The notes below the pieces were generated by a model, which saw nothing but the letters and a program-made list of their open reading frames with translations, was not told the origin of the DNA and did no database searches. Positions 44,901 through 57,924 of a stretch of DNA of 64,000 bases are shown here, piece by piece. The DNA is from Blastomussa wellsi (lineage: Eukaryota > Cnidaria > Anthozoa > Scleractinia > Plerogyridae), in assembly GCA_947652115.1 (NCBI GenBank), contig OX393566.1, positions 10,210,982 through 10,274,981 of the forward strand, given 5' to 3'. Made by a program: the position numbers and the translations under genes. Every line of letters starts with the position of its first letter. Position 1 is the first letter of the stretch.

Positions 44901-47900
44901 CGGCCGCTGCTTCGGGTGCTGGCAGTGTCCTTGGATTTGCATTTTTATCCAGCAAGCATTTTAGTGCAGGTTGTGCGTTTTTGCAAACCAAAAATCGCAT
45001 AGATCCATTTTTGTTGTGAAGTAGTACTTTTTCGCTGGCTTGTCCGCAGATGGCAGAATGTGTATTTTACTCGTTCCTGTGGCTCTGTGCAAATAATTCT
45101 CTCAGGGAATTAACTATCTCTTACATAACCGTTGACAATTTCATTTACCTGAAGCTTGGGAAAAGTAACCGTTGTTAAAATGAAAATAAAGATTCATAAT
45201 TTAATTCCCGGAAAAAAGAAAACGAATTTCACTGAGGTTTGTGGTGAGGCATCTTCAAACTAGGAAGCAGTTGTCATATTCAGTCGGAAATGTTGCGATT
45301 TTCAGGCTCAACCCCTGGTCAAACATATTGGATAATTTCCAGTGTTGTTACGTAATCTCCGGGGGGCACGCCACATGCTTGCTGATGCTTCAGCTAATCT
45401 TTTTAATACTAACGAGCTCGGAACCGGATGTGATTACTTTAAAATTAGATCTTCGTATAGTGAGGGTAGTGGTCCCTTGCTTGAGTCAATCTGGTCACGA
45501 AAAATTCCTATAGTTTGTATTTAAGTGGGCCCAAAGGGATTGGTCCTCAGCGTCATGTTGACATAAAACTACATGAATGTGTGAGAGGGAGAGGGGGGGG
45601 GGGGGGGGGGGTTGTGGCAGTGTGAGTCGCCAGTTGGTAAGAACTGCAATAATATGGTTTATTACGATTTTTCATTTTTGCTGTTTCGTGGTGAGGGGCG
45701 TAAAGCGTCATTGAATGGCGGTAAAAAAGGAGAATATGTTCACACGGCAGAATGACAATAGGTGTATCATGCAGTTTGTTGACAGAGCAAACGATATCCT
45801 TCCACTTAGTGCATCACTTAGTGTATTGAATCTTCTATTGAGGTTTATATTTACAATAATTTCCTAGGAGCAATGTTCGCTCAGTACACGACATTTTGCG
45901 CACAAGTAGTTGGACGACACTCTCTGTTTCTTTCCTTCCCACGCAATTGAAAGAATCTTCTTTGGTATTTATTTAAAATTTCTATTCGTACTAGAAGACT
46001 CGTGATCTGCTTAGCTGGCTGCCCGGAAATTTTGATGCGTTAAGTGGATTATTCAGTGTTAATTAAAGAGAGTGAAGACAGTGAGTAATAAACAGTAAGG
46101 AAATTGCCAGTAAATGGTCGTAAATAGTCATCTGAAATCTACTTGTAAAGCAATCGCGAGCAATGCAATAAAAATTTCCTTGACTTTGAGAAAAAGCCGG
46201 GATTTGTTCCACGGAGATTCAGGTCTTATTTTGTTAAAAAATATTGACCTTTCCATTGATTGGCCGATAAAAGGACAATAGATGAACATATTTTGCATCC
46301 CTGCGGTTTTTCTTGCGACATATTATCTTTTCGTTATTTTGGGGAAAAGGGGAAAATATTTCCGGCTCTTTTCTTTTCACTGTATTTGAGACTACGTCAA
46401 CATTTTCATTTCATTTGCTCGACTACGTTCCTACCGAGGCTAAAATTGAAAGGTATTTTAATCCAGAAATCAGTGTTATGGATATATGACACTGAATTGT
46501 GAGTGTTGGAGGCTTACTTGATCTCACTGAAGTGTTTTTGAAGTAGAGCCAAAACCTTAGAACTACCACAAACGAGTGTTCCTGGATGCCAATTGTCCCA
46601 TGGTGCACTTGTTTGTTAGTACCTTATGTTTTGGCGCGGGGAAGCTGGCGATGAGGTTTCTAAAGCAGGATTCTTGTGTTTCGAGGAAAAGCTTGTATAA
46701 TTTAAAAAGCTGTCACATATTTATACCGCAAATCGCATTAAGGCAGTAAGCCGTTTTACACGAATTTTGCGTGTATATTCCTGCCAAAAACATCTATGGT
46801 TTTCTGTATAAAAAAACTGGAATTATGAACTTCTGGATTTTACCATTCTTCTTTTTCAATGAATTTCGTTATGGTTTAAACAGACGAGAATAATCCAATT
46901 AGAATGGGATGGTATTTGTATAAAGAGTTAATCGCATTTTTCAAGCTTAAACAGCATTTTCGCGTTTAATTGAGTTTCGATTGGAATTTACTAAGTAAAC
47001 AGTGCAATTCTAGTTTCAACATGATGAATGATAGCCCACCGTTTTCATAAATTGTCCCAAGTTGGCCACTGGCTTCCAGTTTTCACTGGGCGCGCGCGGT
47101 GGCGGGAAGATACCCAAACAAACGGACATCGCCTGAACTAATTTGAACAGTCTTGGGAATTGTAACAGGTATCTAGATATAAGGAAATGTGGTGGATACT
47201 TCATATATAGGTGGCTTAGAAATCCTACTTCTTATCCGGAGAAAGTTTGCTATTACGATTTTGAAATTTGTTTGGCGAGTATAACGCTCACACAGTATAA
47301 AGACCTATAAAGCGTATAATGCCATATTGGACGGACTCTTGAAACAGCCTTTTTGAGTTTCTTATTTCCAGGAGGAGACCTCCGCTAAATTGCATAGATC
47401 CGCGCGAGGCACAAGAGCTGGAAAAGTCAAGTGGTCTACCTTCCGCCAAGTCAGCGCTATTACAGACTGTAGTTTTTCACATCGTTCTTTATAGTTTCCA
47501 GTGTTAACTGAAGGTTAATCGCAGCAATCTGCAAGACTTCCCTGTATTGTTGCTTGCGTGCGGCCATGAACACAAAAAGCGTAATTGTTTGGTCGTATCA
47601 GACAGTTGTCATTTTAGATGTTCAGACAAAAACTGTCAACAACTCGGCCGCCATATCTGTACGCGAGAGCTGGCGAATAGACGGTTGTTTTTTTTGAAAA
47701 GACAAGATATTGGTCCTTTTCACTTTCGCTTGCTTTTCGTGTCGTAGCTGAGTCTTACTGAGTTCGGTACGTTTTCACTTGCTGTTAGGTTTAGGGACAT
47801 GCGCATAGTAACCAATGTGACGTCACTATCTGATAAACAGCTGATGCTCCTGAAGGGTAAGATCTGAATTCTGCCCGAGTTATGCAGAAAAAGTTGCATT

Positions 47901-48237
47901 CATTGCTGGTCGTTCAAATTCTTAGCTTTCTCGAAATGTTATGAGTATAGGAAAAAGGCAAGAAAAGAAGCCGAGAAAAACATTGCATGCAAATGTCTTG
48001 TAACCCGATCGCCGGTTAGGCCTGAATGTACTTGCCTTTTAATTTGGTGTTAATCTTTTGACGCATTGTTTAATTGTTTTGTGACCGATGCACGCTTCCT
48101 GGCGTGCTAAGCTTCATTTGACAAAATAATATCTGCGATGCAGGCTAAAATGTCTGAGGGAATCACCTTGTCTGGCATTATGAATGAACCTTTGAAGAGC
48201 TTACGTGACTGTCTGACTGATATTCCCACTGCACTGC
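41991..48237. other. Intergenic region without a supported gene
   Basis: Only short unrelated frames are present. Low-complexity landmarks are a C-rich run at 43140-43165 followed by ccggccggtacgcctatgat (a likely repeat end) and a G run at 45594-45610. Confidence 0.45.
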
Positions 48238-48945
48238 ATGTGGCATGTGTCGCGAGGCATCTTCACTCCTCTCCTGTATGTCTCTTCTGGTATTGGATCT
48301 ATTAAACGAATAAGTCACTGTGTTCCTCCTGCAACTCTACATAATATCTATCACGGATTAGTTCAATCGCACTTCGACTATTGTAGTGTTGTTTGGGGTA
48401 ACTGTGCCGAAACATTATCTGACAAACTACAGAGACTTCAAAATCGCGCTGCCCGCGTCCTTACTCATTCCAGCTATGATGCTGACGCCAACGAACTATT
48501 TAAAGAATTGGGTTGGGATAATTTAGAAACTCGACGTCAAAAACTAAAGGCTGAGATGGTCTATAAGTCCTTAAATTGCCTCACACCCAATTACTTGTCT
48601 TCGAAATTTATTCAGCGGAGTGATGTGATTACTTCCTACAATTTACGCGATTCTGAGAATAAGCTTGCTATTCCCTTACCACGTACTAACTATTACAAAA
48701 ATAGCTTTGGCTATAGTGGTGCAGTCCTCTGGAACAGTCTACCCTCAGTCGCCAGACAAGCAACATGTCTAACTAATTTCCAACGATTACTAGTTAATTC
48801 TGACACGGCATTCATATAAAGCAGGCCTTTTTTTTGTATACATAGTCTTTTATAGTAATTCATAGTTTTTAGCTTATTAGAATTTTTATGCCTGATGTAT
48901 ATACCGTGATTAAATAAAGATGATGATGATGATGATGATGATGAT
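48238..48945 (+). pseudogene. 3' end of a Jockey/CR1-type LINE with (GAT)n tail
   Basis: An open frame of about 185 residues (SGIGSIKRISHCVPPATLHN to NFQRLLVNSDTAFI, stop at 48817-48819) is the C-terminal part of a Jockey/CR1-like LINE polyprotein. The recognisable blocks are the LVQSHFDYCSVVWGNC motif, KLQRLQNRAAR and the GAVLWNSLP block near the end. RT catalytic motifs are missing, so the copy is 5' truncated around 48240. A short 3' UTR ends in an (ATG)n microsatellite at 48919-48945, as usual for such LINE tails. The frame is intact, suggesting recent insertion. Confidence 0.85.
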
Positions 48946-49929
48946 TTTGCATCTTCTAAAATACAGCAGTCGGTGACTCCGGGGGAGGGAGGGGGGGGGG
49001 GGTGGGTGGGAGGAGTACTTGACCCATGTTTGGGTACAGGGGTGCCGATGGAGGTCCGAAACCCTGACCCTGTTTAGGACCAACCAAAATAAGTGCAAAA
49101 TAACGAACCTCAAACACACCCTGTTTAGGACCAAGGAAAACGTTTTTTTATACTATAGCGCTAATTTGTAGTGCTGAAAATGATATTATTTGGCTGATTA
49201 CTGTCTAAATAAAATGCTTGAAACTCTTGAAGCCATGCCCTGTACAGGATGACTCCTGAAAGTGCTACTACGATGTAATTTTCGAATACCTTTCATTTTC
49301 GCTTGACTGGTAGTAAACAGCATACAGAACATTTCCCCAAACTATATTGTCGTGTGATGAAGGAAAGTGGGATTTTTTCGCGCTTAAACTCCGTATATTT
49401 TCATCCGCCATTGAACCGCCATGTTCTATGGCCTGGTTACCAGCGGTATAGGGTTTCCAATAGCAACAGATCGGTCGGGTCACAAGTGAGGTCATTTGCT
49501 CAAGTCGCAGTCCCAGCCCGGCCAACGACACATAGCTAATTTCTCATACGATTTCGCCTGCACCGATGTTCTCATTCTTTCGTAAACTCTTCCGTCTTTT
49601 CAATCATGGGAAGTGAAGTCATTGCGTTGTCCAGAGCTACAGCAATGGTTCAAATCGAGCAGCAGGAATCGCGCTGCATGCAAGTCCGACCGACAAAGTG
49701 TGAGGATGTGTCTTGTTTTGTTATTTGAGGAACGCTGTTTATAATACTCGAGCTTTCGACCCAAATCAGCGCCGGCAAATCAAACAGGGCTCTTTGCTAA
49801 GAATTTGGAAAAGGTTGAAGCTTGCTTCGGTCTGTGACTTAAGAAAATGACGTCACAACAAAATTGAACAGAGATACCACAACTCGAATCGCCTTTGTAT
49901 CAGGGGCTCACTGGAACACAAATCGGCAA

Positions 49930-50105
49930 TTCTCTACTTGCACAAATCCCATAATACACCTCTTTTACCCCCCAAAATTTTACAAAATCATTGTTTGCAA
50001 TTTCTCCTGGGACATGCAGATGTCCCAAGGGAAATCTAAAACAATGCCTATGCAAATTTTTTGGGGGGTAGAAGCGGTGTATTATGGTATTGTGCAAGTA
50101 GAGAA
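49930..50105. mobile_element. Palindromic MITE, 176 bp
   Basis: ttctctacttgcacaa and (ttgtgcaagtagagaa at the right end) open a nearly full-length palindrome: catantacacc...accccccaaaattt pairs with aaattttttggggggt...gtattatgg. The centre is tgggacatgcagatgtccca. Confidence 0.8.
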
Positions 50106-51006
50106 TGGAGGACTCGAAGAGTGTATAAAGAACACTAAGGATCTCACATTTAAGCAATTCACTCTAGCTTCTGTTGTTTTATTGCTTACTACAAAGAGTT
50201 GATGCAGTTCTAGCGCCAGTGAACCAGTATTTTCACGCGCATAATCCACAAGTACTACATACCGTTAATGGCACAGGTCGCCTGTCGAAACAAATCGAGA
50301 AGACTCTTCAATCAATATTAGAAATTATCCAATACGTCTCAAAACCGTTCCAGAAAATACTGGAAGTAGCGCATTATCTATGAGCCCTAACCAGATCAGA
50401 ACTGGCCCATTCGGGAAGAGAATTCCGTTATTAACCAGACCTGTTAGGCCAAATCAGCCAGTTCTGACTAATGGTAAGCGCCCTTAGTTGTAACTCAAAA
50501 ATGGTGAAGCATGTCTTAAATGATAATGGTTATTGAAGACCATTAAAGTTTATAAATAATTTACTTTAGTTAAAATTATCACTAATCGAAATTCGGAGGA
50601 AAGTCCCTTTTAAAAACTTGTTAGGAATTTTAATTGATGCAAAGGAAAGTGATTTTCGTATCCCTGAATAAAATTGGTGGCTCGTGATGCTGCACCAGTA
50701 TAAATGCTGAAAAAGAACGTCTGGTGCAAATTTATGTGACTTCCAAGTTTTCGGCCCGAAAGGGTCAAATATAGATATAGGTTATCTTTGACCTCTTTTT
50801 ACGTTGGCCTCCCAGAGCTTTTAGCGGGCTTTGAGAGCTGGGCTGAAGTTAACTATTTTGTCTTTTTTTCATTTCCGCGTTTGACTGCAACGTCACCGTC
50901 AAAGATCGCAAAACTAAACTTGAATGAAGCCCTATTTTGAGTCGAGTAACTGAATTTATCCTAAAATTTGTTCATATCTTTCAGAGAAACGAGTGTATCT
51001 AGCAGT

Positions 51007-54000
51007 ATGGAGATAGTGATATTAAAGCTCATCTCGCTCTGGTTGGTTTTTTCAAGAAGCACGGCGGGTGAAGATCAGTCAGGTACTTTGTTGTTTTCTA
51101 CTAAACGGATCTGGATGCTGACAGCTCTACCATTACTATTTTACTGTGCGATCTGTCGCACTCGTTCTACAGCACGAGACATGCAGCAATGTGATTAGTA
51201 TTGCACGCTTTGTTTATTTTTTTTTTAGGAAACTGTGATTCTCCTCTCGGCATCTCGCTCCCGGACGATAGCTGGAGTGCGTCTTCTACATCAGACCGCA
51301 TTGCGTTCGGTGCTCATCGCGGGCGTATGAACAACTCTCCAGATACTGTGGGTTGGTGCTCTTCAATTTCCAAAGAGGAGAAAGCGTTCATAGAGGTGAC
51401 GGGTTTAAGTATTTTTGTTTGTCTTCTTTAATTCATAAGGATAGACCTCGTGACTCCATTCCAAAGACGAAGCAGAGCAATCAATTTTAGTTCATTTTGT
51501 CCAAAATTCACTTATGTTCCCCTCTCCGAGGTTGTCTCTTTTCATCGGAGATTTCAACGAAGCGAGTGCTACAAAATGTGAGTAACTGTATGGATAATAA
51601 TTCCAAGCTATATAACATGCTGCCTGAGAAGATAAGCTTTGCAAAAATTACCAAAAGATGAAATTGGCCGTTAGTCGCAAACGCAAAGAAAACCTTAACA
51701 ACACTGAATAAGATCGAAGCCCCCGATGAGTTTGACTTTCCCTACCCTTGCTCTCCGATGACCAACTCTTGCAGGGACTGACCAATCATACATATTTCAA
51801 AAGGTGTGATACGATACAAAGGTGCAGAGCTTTCTTCGAAAAGTAGCTACTGATGCTAACATGTTCGCAGCCCGTTCCAGGTTCTCAGATAGTGGGACAT
51901 ATGGCAGTCTGCGGCCTTTCCCTTCACCAAGGAAGCACGGAAAGTCGCAAAACTCTAGAACAAAAATTTATTTTTCACATCGGCACTCTTAATCCCCACG
52001 GTATCAACGAACGCTTTTCATTCAACTAATTTATTCCGTTGTTTTCACGTTACCAGCCACCAACCAATAGCGAAGCTCCACCTTTCTGTATATAAACAAC
52101 ACACGACTCACAATTCCTTGATTCGCTCCGACGAAGGGCTAACACTCGAAACGGCAGCTCTTGAATCTCTTTACGGTGGCCAATTCACATTATCAACCCA
52201 GTTGTTAAAACCAAATTATATTGTTATACTTCCCACCGACGCAGCACGACAGTTTCTTTAGAAACTTACCCCCCCCCCCCCCCCACTATCTCATAGCCTG
52301 GAACAGGCTACTAACATTGTGTACTGAATGTCCGCTTGTTTATAGGTTGATTTGGGTCAGAACATGCGCGTTACAGCTCTGTCCACTGTTGGAGTACGAG
52401 TAAGGAACGCATCGACTGGGAACTACAGCTTCGTGTATGTATCACAGTATTTCCTGGCCTACAAACGAGAGGGGGACAAAAAATGGAGGCGTTACCATAG
52501 GAACGACGTGTCCGTAACGGTAAGACTCGGAACGGGTCCACGTGAGTTATTTAATTTAATTCTCATTGTTAATGTAATTCTGCGAGTTATGCTACATTAC
52601 GGTAATATCGTTTTCTTCTCATTAACTTTTTGTTCGACAGTTTGACAGTATGCCGGGGTTAATATATACTGTAAGGAGGAAGTACAGTTGAACCCCGATA
52701 ACTCGAACCCTCGGTAACTCGAATTTCGGCCCCCGATAAGTGGAAGCAAAACTGATTTTCCCTGGATTTGCCTCATATTATTTACCGTAATTTTAACCCC
52801 GTTAACTCGAAATCCCGCTAACTCGAAGCGATTATTACTTCCCTTCAGGTACTTTTCGTTGTAAATTTACCCTCGATAACTCGAAGTCGATTTTCACTTT
52901 TGCGGAGGGGCTTTCAGACCAAGACATTCTCGCAGAATTTCGTTCTTTGGGCGATAGTGTGGTAGAAGTCGATGATGACTTGACTATCCAAGAACCGCCC
53001 CCGCCCAAAAAACCGTCCAACCACGAAGTGTCAGCGGCAATTGATGTGCTTGTAGCTGTGTAATATTACTGACAGAAACAGAATGGCTGCTAAACCCCAG
53101 GGACTTATGGACTATTTTTCAAATCAATCATGTGAATAGATTTTTCAACACTAAATGAGATTTAGCGCTAAATGTTCTGAAGAGCAGCTACGTTATATTT
53201 TATGCTTTTGTTTAGTTTCCTATTGTTTTGTTTTGACGTTTTTATGGTTTAACATTGCTAGAAATCTCACAATAAAACATGTATAAGGATAAAACCTCTT
53301 TAATCAAGTGCTTCTGGTCTTTTTGTTCAAAATCCCTATAACTCGAAACCCCGATAACTCGAAGTAATTTCAATTTCCCTTGGCAATTCGAGTTACCGGG
53401 GTTCAACTGTAGATGTTAATCACTCCTGGAAGCTCAGAGCTTTCATGCTGTCTTTCGTTCTCTCATTGATTTTGCTGCCGGTATTCTTTTGCAATTGCAG
53501 CTTATTGCGGCTAATGACTCGGGACTTCACAAGCATCACTTACAGACCCCCCGTATCGCACGCCGTGTTCGACTGGTGCTTGACAAAGGTGTAGGTGACA
53601 GATGGTGTCTCAAGGTGGAAATACACGGCTGCACTTGGACTAAACATGGTAACGTCAATCAGTTGTCACGAAGCTCTTCAGAACCTATAATTTCATTGGG
53701 TCTTGATACCACAAAGCTCTATTGTTTTAGGGCTAGGTGCATTGTTACTATCGTTTGTATATATAATTTTCCCAGCCAATCCTATGAGACGTGCCGAAGA
53801 GCTTCGTGGCGACCCACTTCAGTAAATTATTATCTTCTAAAATTAGTAATTGTAAAATGTCTAAACATCATAAAATAGCTGTTCTTAATCCAAGACAAGA
53901 CCAAACACACGCTGTGAAAAGAAAACACAAAGGCATCTATCAGAAGATTTCCCCTCTATCAGATAGACTATTATTTTTTCTTATTTCTACAATTTCCTTA

Positions 54001-56115
54001 TCTCTCTTCAGATAGCTTGATATCGTACCGTATATCCCAGGGAAATCTCCGCAAGAATACACCCGGGTGGAAATCCCTACGAGATAACGGTTACGACGGC
54101 ACAAGACTTGCCTTTGGTACGAAGGTCGGAGTACTTTATCACGGACTGGGTCAGTTAACTGACGGAGTGATAGGCCGCAATGCAGATTGGAATGACACTG
54201 GTAATCCAAACTGGATTGACTGGATTGGCTGGCACGACTCTCTGACCGCTGACCCCACTGTCACATTTGAATTCTCGTTGCTTCGAAAGTTTTCCAGCGT
54301 CCGCTTCCACATTCTCAACCTACCTGGACACCACGAGAAAATGTTATTCAGCAAGGTTGTGCTCTCGTTTTCCAGAGATGGCGAATATTTTGCATGGAAA
54401 ACAATATATGAACCAAGCATGGCCAAGAGGACAGCGATGAGTAACAGAGCGTTTTGGATTGAAGTTGACCTCGATGGAAACATTGGCAAATACGTCACGT
54501 GTGATTTTCTCTACTATGGCTGGTGGGTCCTGATTAGCGAAGTGGAATTCCAATCAGGTACTTGGTTTCCTTCTGAGTTCACTCATATTCCTTTATTTGT
54601 GGGATGTGTTTGACGTTAGATGGCATCTCACATTTTCCTGTACTTTACATCAGGTGATGTTTCACTGTAACCTTGCTTCGTTAACGAGGTTTTTGTCATT
54701 TTCCTCAGTTGAAATATCTCTCAGTGATATTTCCAACGACGCAACAGTTACGCAACCACCAACAACAGCCAACAGCAGTATTTACGTGGTCAATTCAACA
54801 AACGGGATTGTAGTGGAAGGTAAGCGGTGGTTTCGGGATGGTGGTTTTCTTTTAATAACATTGTTTTAGCAAAGGAAGCACACCTGGGCACAAAAAAAAA
54901 AAAAGACAACATCCCATAAACGGTTCACATGTGATTCACTTCACTCATTCCTTCATCAACAGAGCAGTGCATTTGTGTGTGCCACAAAAACTAATGTTTC
55001 GTGTTACTTCCACTTATGATAAAAACTTGCAAGTGATCCGCTGGTTGTAAATTCAATATCAATTTTCTTTGTGGCACAAGATTACTATAGAATTTATAAT
55101 AACAGGTGGGAAAATCCAGTACCTGTAATACGTTCTTGATGCAATATTTTTCAATGCTTTTCTTGCAGAGTCGAGTAACAGTAAACCTTCAGACAAGACT
55201 TGGAATGTAGTCATGATATGTGGTCTAGCCGTCGCAGGGGTGGTAGGAGCGTTATTGCTGTGCGTTCTAGCCGTGTTGGTGTGGCGCCGTAGAAGCCGAC
55301 GCACCCGGGCAGCTGAGCAAGCGTTAAACGGCAGACCAATCAGAATAATCAATCCCAGCAAGAAAAACTCCCTGAACAGACGCAATGACCTTGACGCACA
55401 GGCCATGCGCTTTGAGAAACTCAAGATGCTGGAGAAGGGAATGGAGGACGACGAGGAAGAAGATGAAATGGACTTGATGATGGAGAAATGCAATTTGAGC
55501 AACGCTAGGCATTTGGGATTGACACAAGAGCTGCTCAAGGGTACGCATATTTATTTAACCCAAATTTATTTTACGTTTATTCCTTGTTTCATCGCAGCAA
55601 CAGCAAGAAAAAGATCATTTTGCATCCATCTTTTAATTCCCTTGCCTTCTTCAATATTTATCTAATTTTCCCTTGAAAATCATTCAATTCGCCAGTTGCT
55701 ACACACTTAACTATCGATAAACGATGATAGTTCTAAATCAATCAGAAACCGTGTATATGTACATTGGCTAATTTGCGAGTGCGATATATAAGACCATTCA
55801 TTGCTTTTTCCTACAACGATTTATGGTTCATATTCATAGTTTCGGGAGGAGGCACCTGCACCTAGAGAACTTCTTAGAGATTACTGCCTCCTAACTCAGT
55901 GCAATTTATGTTAAATCAGTAGATAACAAGGCTTTCAAAACTAACGCAAAAATTAAAATAAACGCTGGGGCGTGTTATCGAGAAAGGTTTTGGCTAGAGA
56001 CGGCCTCCTCGCCACTTTTCTTTATAATTTAATTAATTTCACATATTACTTTATTAAAAACTAGCTATGGTATAAAACAATTATTCCACTTGCGCTTGTT
56101 GGATATGAGATGGTT

Positions 56116-56148
<33 letters not shown>

Positions 56149-56580
56149 ATCTACCATCTCATATCCAACGCGCGCTCGTGGAATAATTGTTAAATATAAT
56201 ACTATTAATTACCTTGTGATGTTTTTTTGGGGCAAATAAATAAATAAAGAAATAAAATACGGTACGCGTTCCTCTATTCTAAAGGGAGTTGACTGTTTCT
56301 GTCCTCAAGGCAAATCTTTACCATTGACCCTCGACTGCGTCTCGGGTTTGCATATTTGTCTCGAAATCTCCTAAACCCCCTCGTGTTTAGATGAGGCTAT
56401 GTAAACACGGCAAAAGTCCTCTATTATTTAATTGTTACTAATTTGTTTTTTATTTAACTTACAGCTGATGAAGGTGCTTCCAGGAATCTTCGTCCTCAAT
56501 CAAGAGAAATTTCTTTGGAGGAAGAAAAGGCCGAAGTTCTTGCTGAAATGAGAAAGATCAGCGAGAGTAGCGATGAATGA
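51007..56580 (+). CDS. Discoidin-domain-receptor-like single-pass receptor without kinase, 8 exons
   Basis: Exons: 51007-51082, 51229-51395, 52346-52519, 53501-53648, 54012-54557, 54709-54819, 55169-55540, 56465-56580. The sum is 1710 nt, 569 residues, and all exon phases agree. Residues 1-20 are a signal peptide (MEIVILKLISLWLVFSRS...). Residues 28-183 form an F5/8-type C (discoidin) domain bounded by Cys28 and Cys183 (DDSWSASS, VGWCSS, EVDLGQ, WCLKVEIHGC). Residues 189-371 match the DS-like domain of DDR1/2 (LSYRISQG, YDGTRLAFG, GLGQLTDGVIG, WVLISEVEFQS). A Ser/Thr juxtamembrane stretch leads to a transmembrane helix (about 421-446), then a 123-residue tail that is basic, then acidic (EDDEEEDE), ending ISESSDE. 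DDRs are collagen-binding receptor tyrosine kinases. Here the kinase is absent and the tail has no tyrosine. The upstream sequence atctttcag at 50975-50984 suggests a 5' UTR splice acceptor before the ATG. Confidence 0.88.
51898..52279 (+). mobile_element. 5'-truncated Penelope 3' end in intron 2 of the receptor gene
   Basis: It begins within the GIY-YIG C-terminus (HMAVCGLSLHQG, LNPHGINERFSFN, stop at about 52028). It continues through the same 3' UTR as 1312-1506 and ends acagtttctttagaaactta followed by a C run. It keeps the gacgaagggctaac...cagctcttgaatct block absent from the copy at 1-1506. The block is a degenerate hammerhead here (cactc and ggc replace gctc and gtc). Confidence 0.88.
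52685..53409 (+). mobile_element. pogo/Tigger-type deletion derivative, 725 bp
   Basis: CAGTTGAACCCCGATAACTC and the right end (gagttaccggggttcaactg) are inverted. TA flanks both ends (52683-52684, 53410-53411). The ataactcgaa phrase recurs near both ends. Inside, plus-strand bases 52880-53062 read FAEGLSDQDILAEFRSLGDS, then EPPPPKKPSNHEVSAAIDVL and a stop. This resembles the acidic C-terminal tail of a Tigger transposase; the DDE core is deleted. The element lies in intron 3 of the receptor gene. Confidence 0.8.
56075..56192. mobile_element. Palindromic MITE in the last intron of the receptor gene
   Basis: acaattattccacttgcgct ... ccaactcggcgc is mirrored by gcgcctcgttgg ... gcgctcgtggaataattgtt with a near-zero loop. 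Fully palindromic over about 118 bp. Confidence 0.8.
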
Positions 56581-57924
56581 GTGCAGGTTCAGAAGCCATA
56601 TCGATCGTGGCACCTGTAGCATTTTTTTAGTGGCGATTTTCCGCATAGAAAAAGAAACATTGAGATTAAATCAAGTTACAACCCTCCCTACTATTAAGGG
56701 AGTTGACTGTATCTGCCTTCAAGACAAATCTTAACCATTGAGCAGCCGGGAGCATTTTAATGGGATGTGTTTTGTGCTTCAGCGTCCCCCACAATTGCTA
56801 AAGCAAATCGCTGATGAAAGTAGCGATCTCTTTTCACGGTCTTCCATTTCTGGAATTGGGATATCTTGCAGGGTTTCGATGTATTTTGAGTTCGAATGAA
56901 TACAAATTAGTAGCCGGATATGTCCCCCTAAAAAGCTCCCAGTTCAAAGCTATTTATGTCAAGTATAGTAGTTTATTTAGGCCTTTTATTTTGAATTTTT
57001 TTCTTTTATTGTCAGTATTTTACTATGGTAACTGGAATACCTGTATGTGGCATTTCAACACGTTATTTTGTTACTTTCATCTTCTTGGGTGTCTGTAACT
57101 TTCATGATGAAATTAAGTTGAATGTAAAAGAGCTTAAAGTTGGTAAGAATGTACAAAGGACTTAGCAAGAATGTAGAAAACAAACACGCTATCGTTGATT
57201 GAGCCAAGTTTTATTACAGCTGAAATTATCAGAAGCAGTAAATATTTATTTGAATGAATGATTATTTAGTCGGAGCTCGTAAAACCGTGGCAGTCGATGG
57301 ACTCGACGCCGAAACATGTTTCTGGACGTAGTTTATTCTTATTGATGTTCCGACGTCCCGTAAAAGATTTCTCCTCCTTGAATGATCGATTCAGAAAAAC
57401 GCTGGGAATTTAAAAATCGATGAGAATTTCGCACAGAGGGATTTGCTTTGACTGGGAAAGAAAAATTGAAACGCTTGTATTGTATAAATATTACTTTAAG
57501 CATTGTACATACTGTTTACACAATATAGCGAAATACAAGTAATCTAAAAACAATTAAGAATTCGATATGTCAATTTCAAATTAGTGTACAGTACATTTTC
57601 TATATTAATTAAAGGCTTGCGCCATTCCTTGCTTATCATTTGTGGTATCACTGTTATTGGCCTCGACTTTCCACTCTGCATGTTCGTACCTGAAAATAGC
57701 CACGTACATACTTGTGTCTATGAACCGCGCAGTGATGGTCAGACAGAGGTGGTGCGTTTCGCCCGTCACGGGGTTATGATCTTTATCAGAGAGTTCAGAT
57801 AATAAAAAGAATTAGATTGTTTGCTCTCAATTTCTATGAAGGCCTCATCACATATTACCTCATGGCAACTGAGAGTAAATAATCTTACTGTTTTAGTGGA
57901 CGGTACGTCACATTAAGCTCGACG
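56581..57924. other. 3' flank of the receptor gene
   Basis: No gene is supported. ATTAAA at 56665-56670 could serve as a polyadenylation signal. The block aagggagttgactgt(a/t)tctg occurs at 56281-56300 (last intron) and again at 56696-56715, a direct repeat of about 55 bp on each side of the final exon. Confidence 0.45.

Noticed and set aside
45589..45611. Long homopolymer G runs (also near 40790, 48990, 60251) as functional elements
   Set aside because: They are simple low-complexity tracts, often at repeat ends; no further structure supports a role.
53489..53878. Long open frame taken as a separate gene
   Set aside because: Only 53501-53648 is coding (exon 4 of the receptor). The rest is intron read-through.
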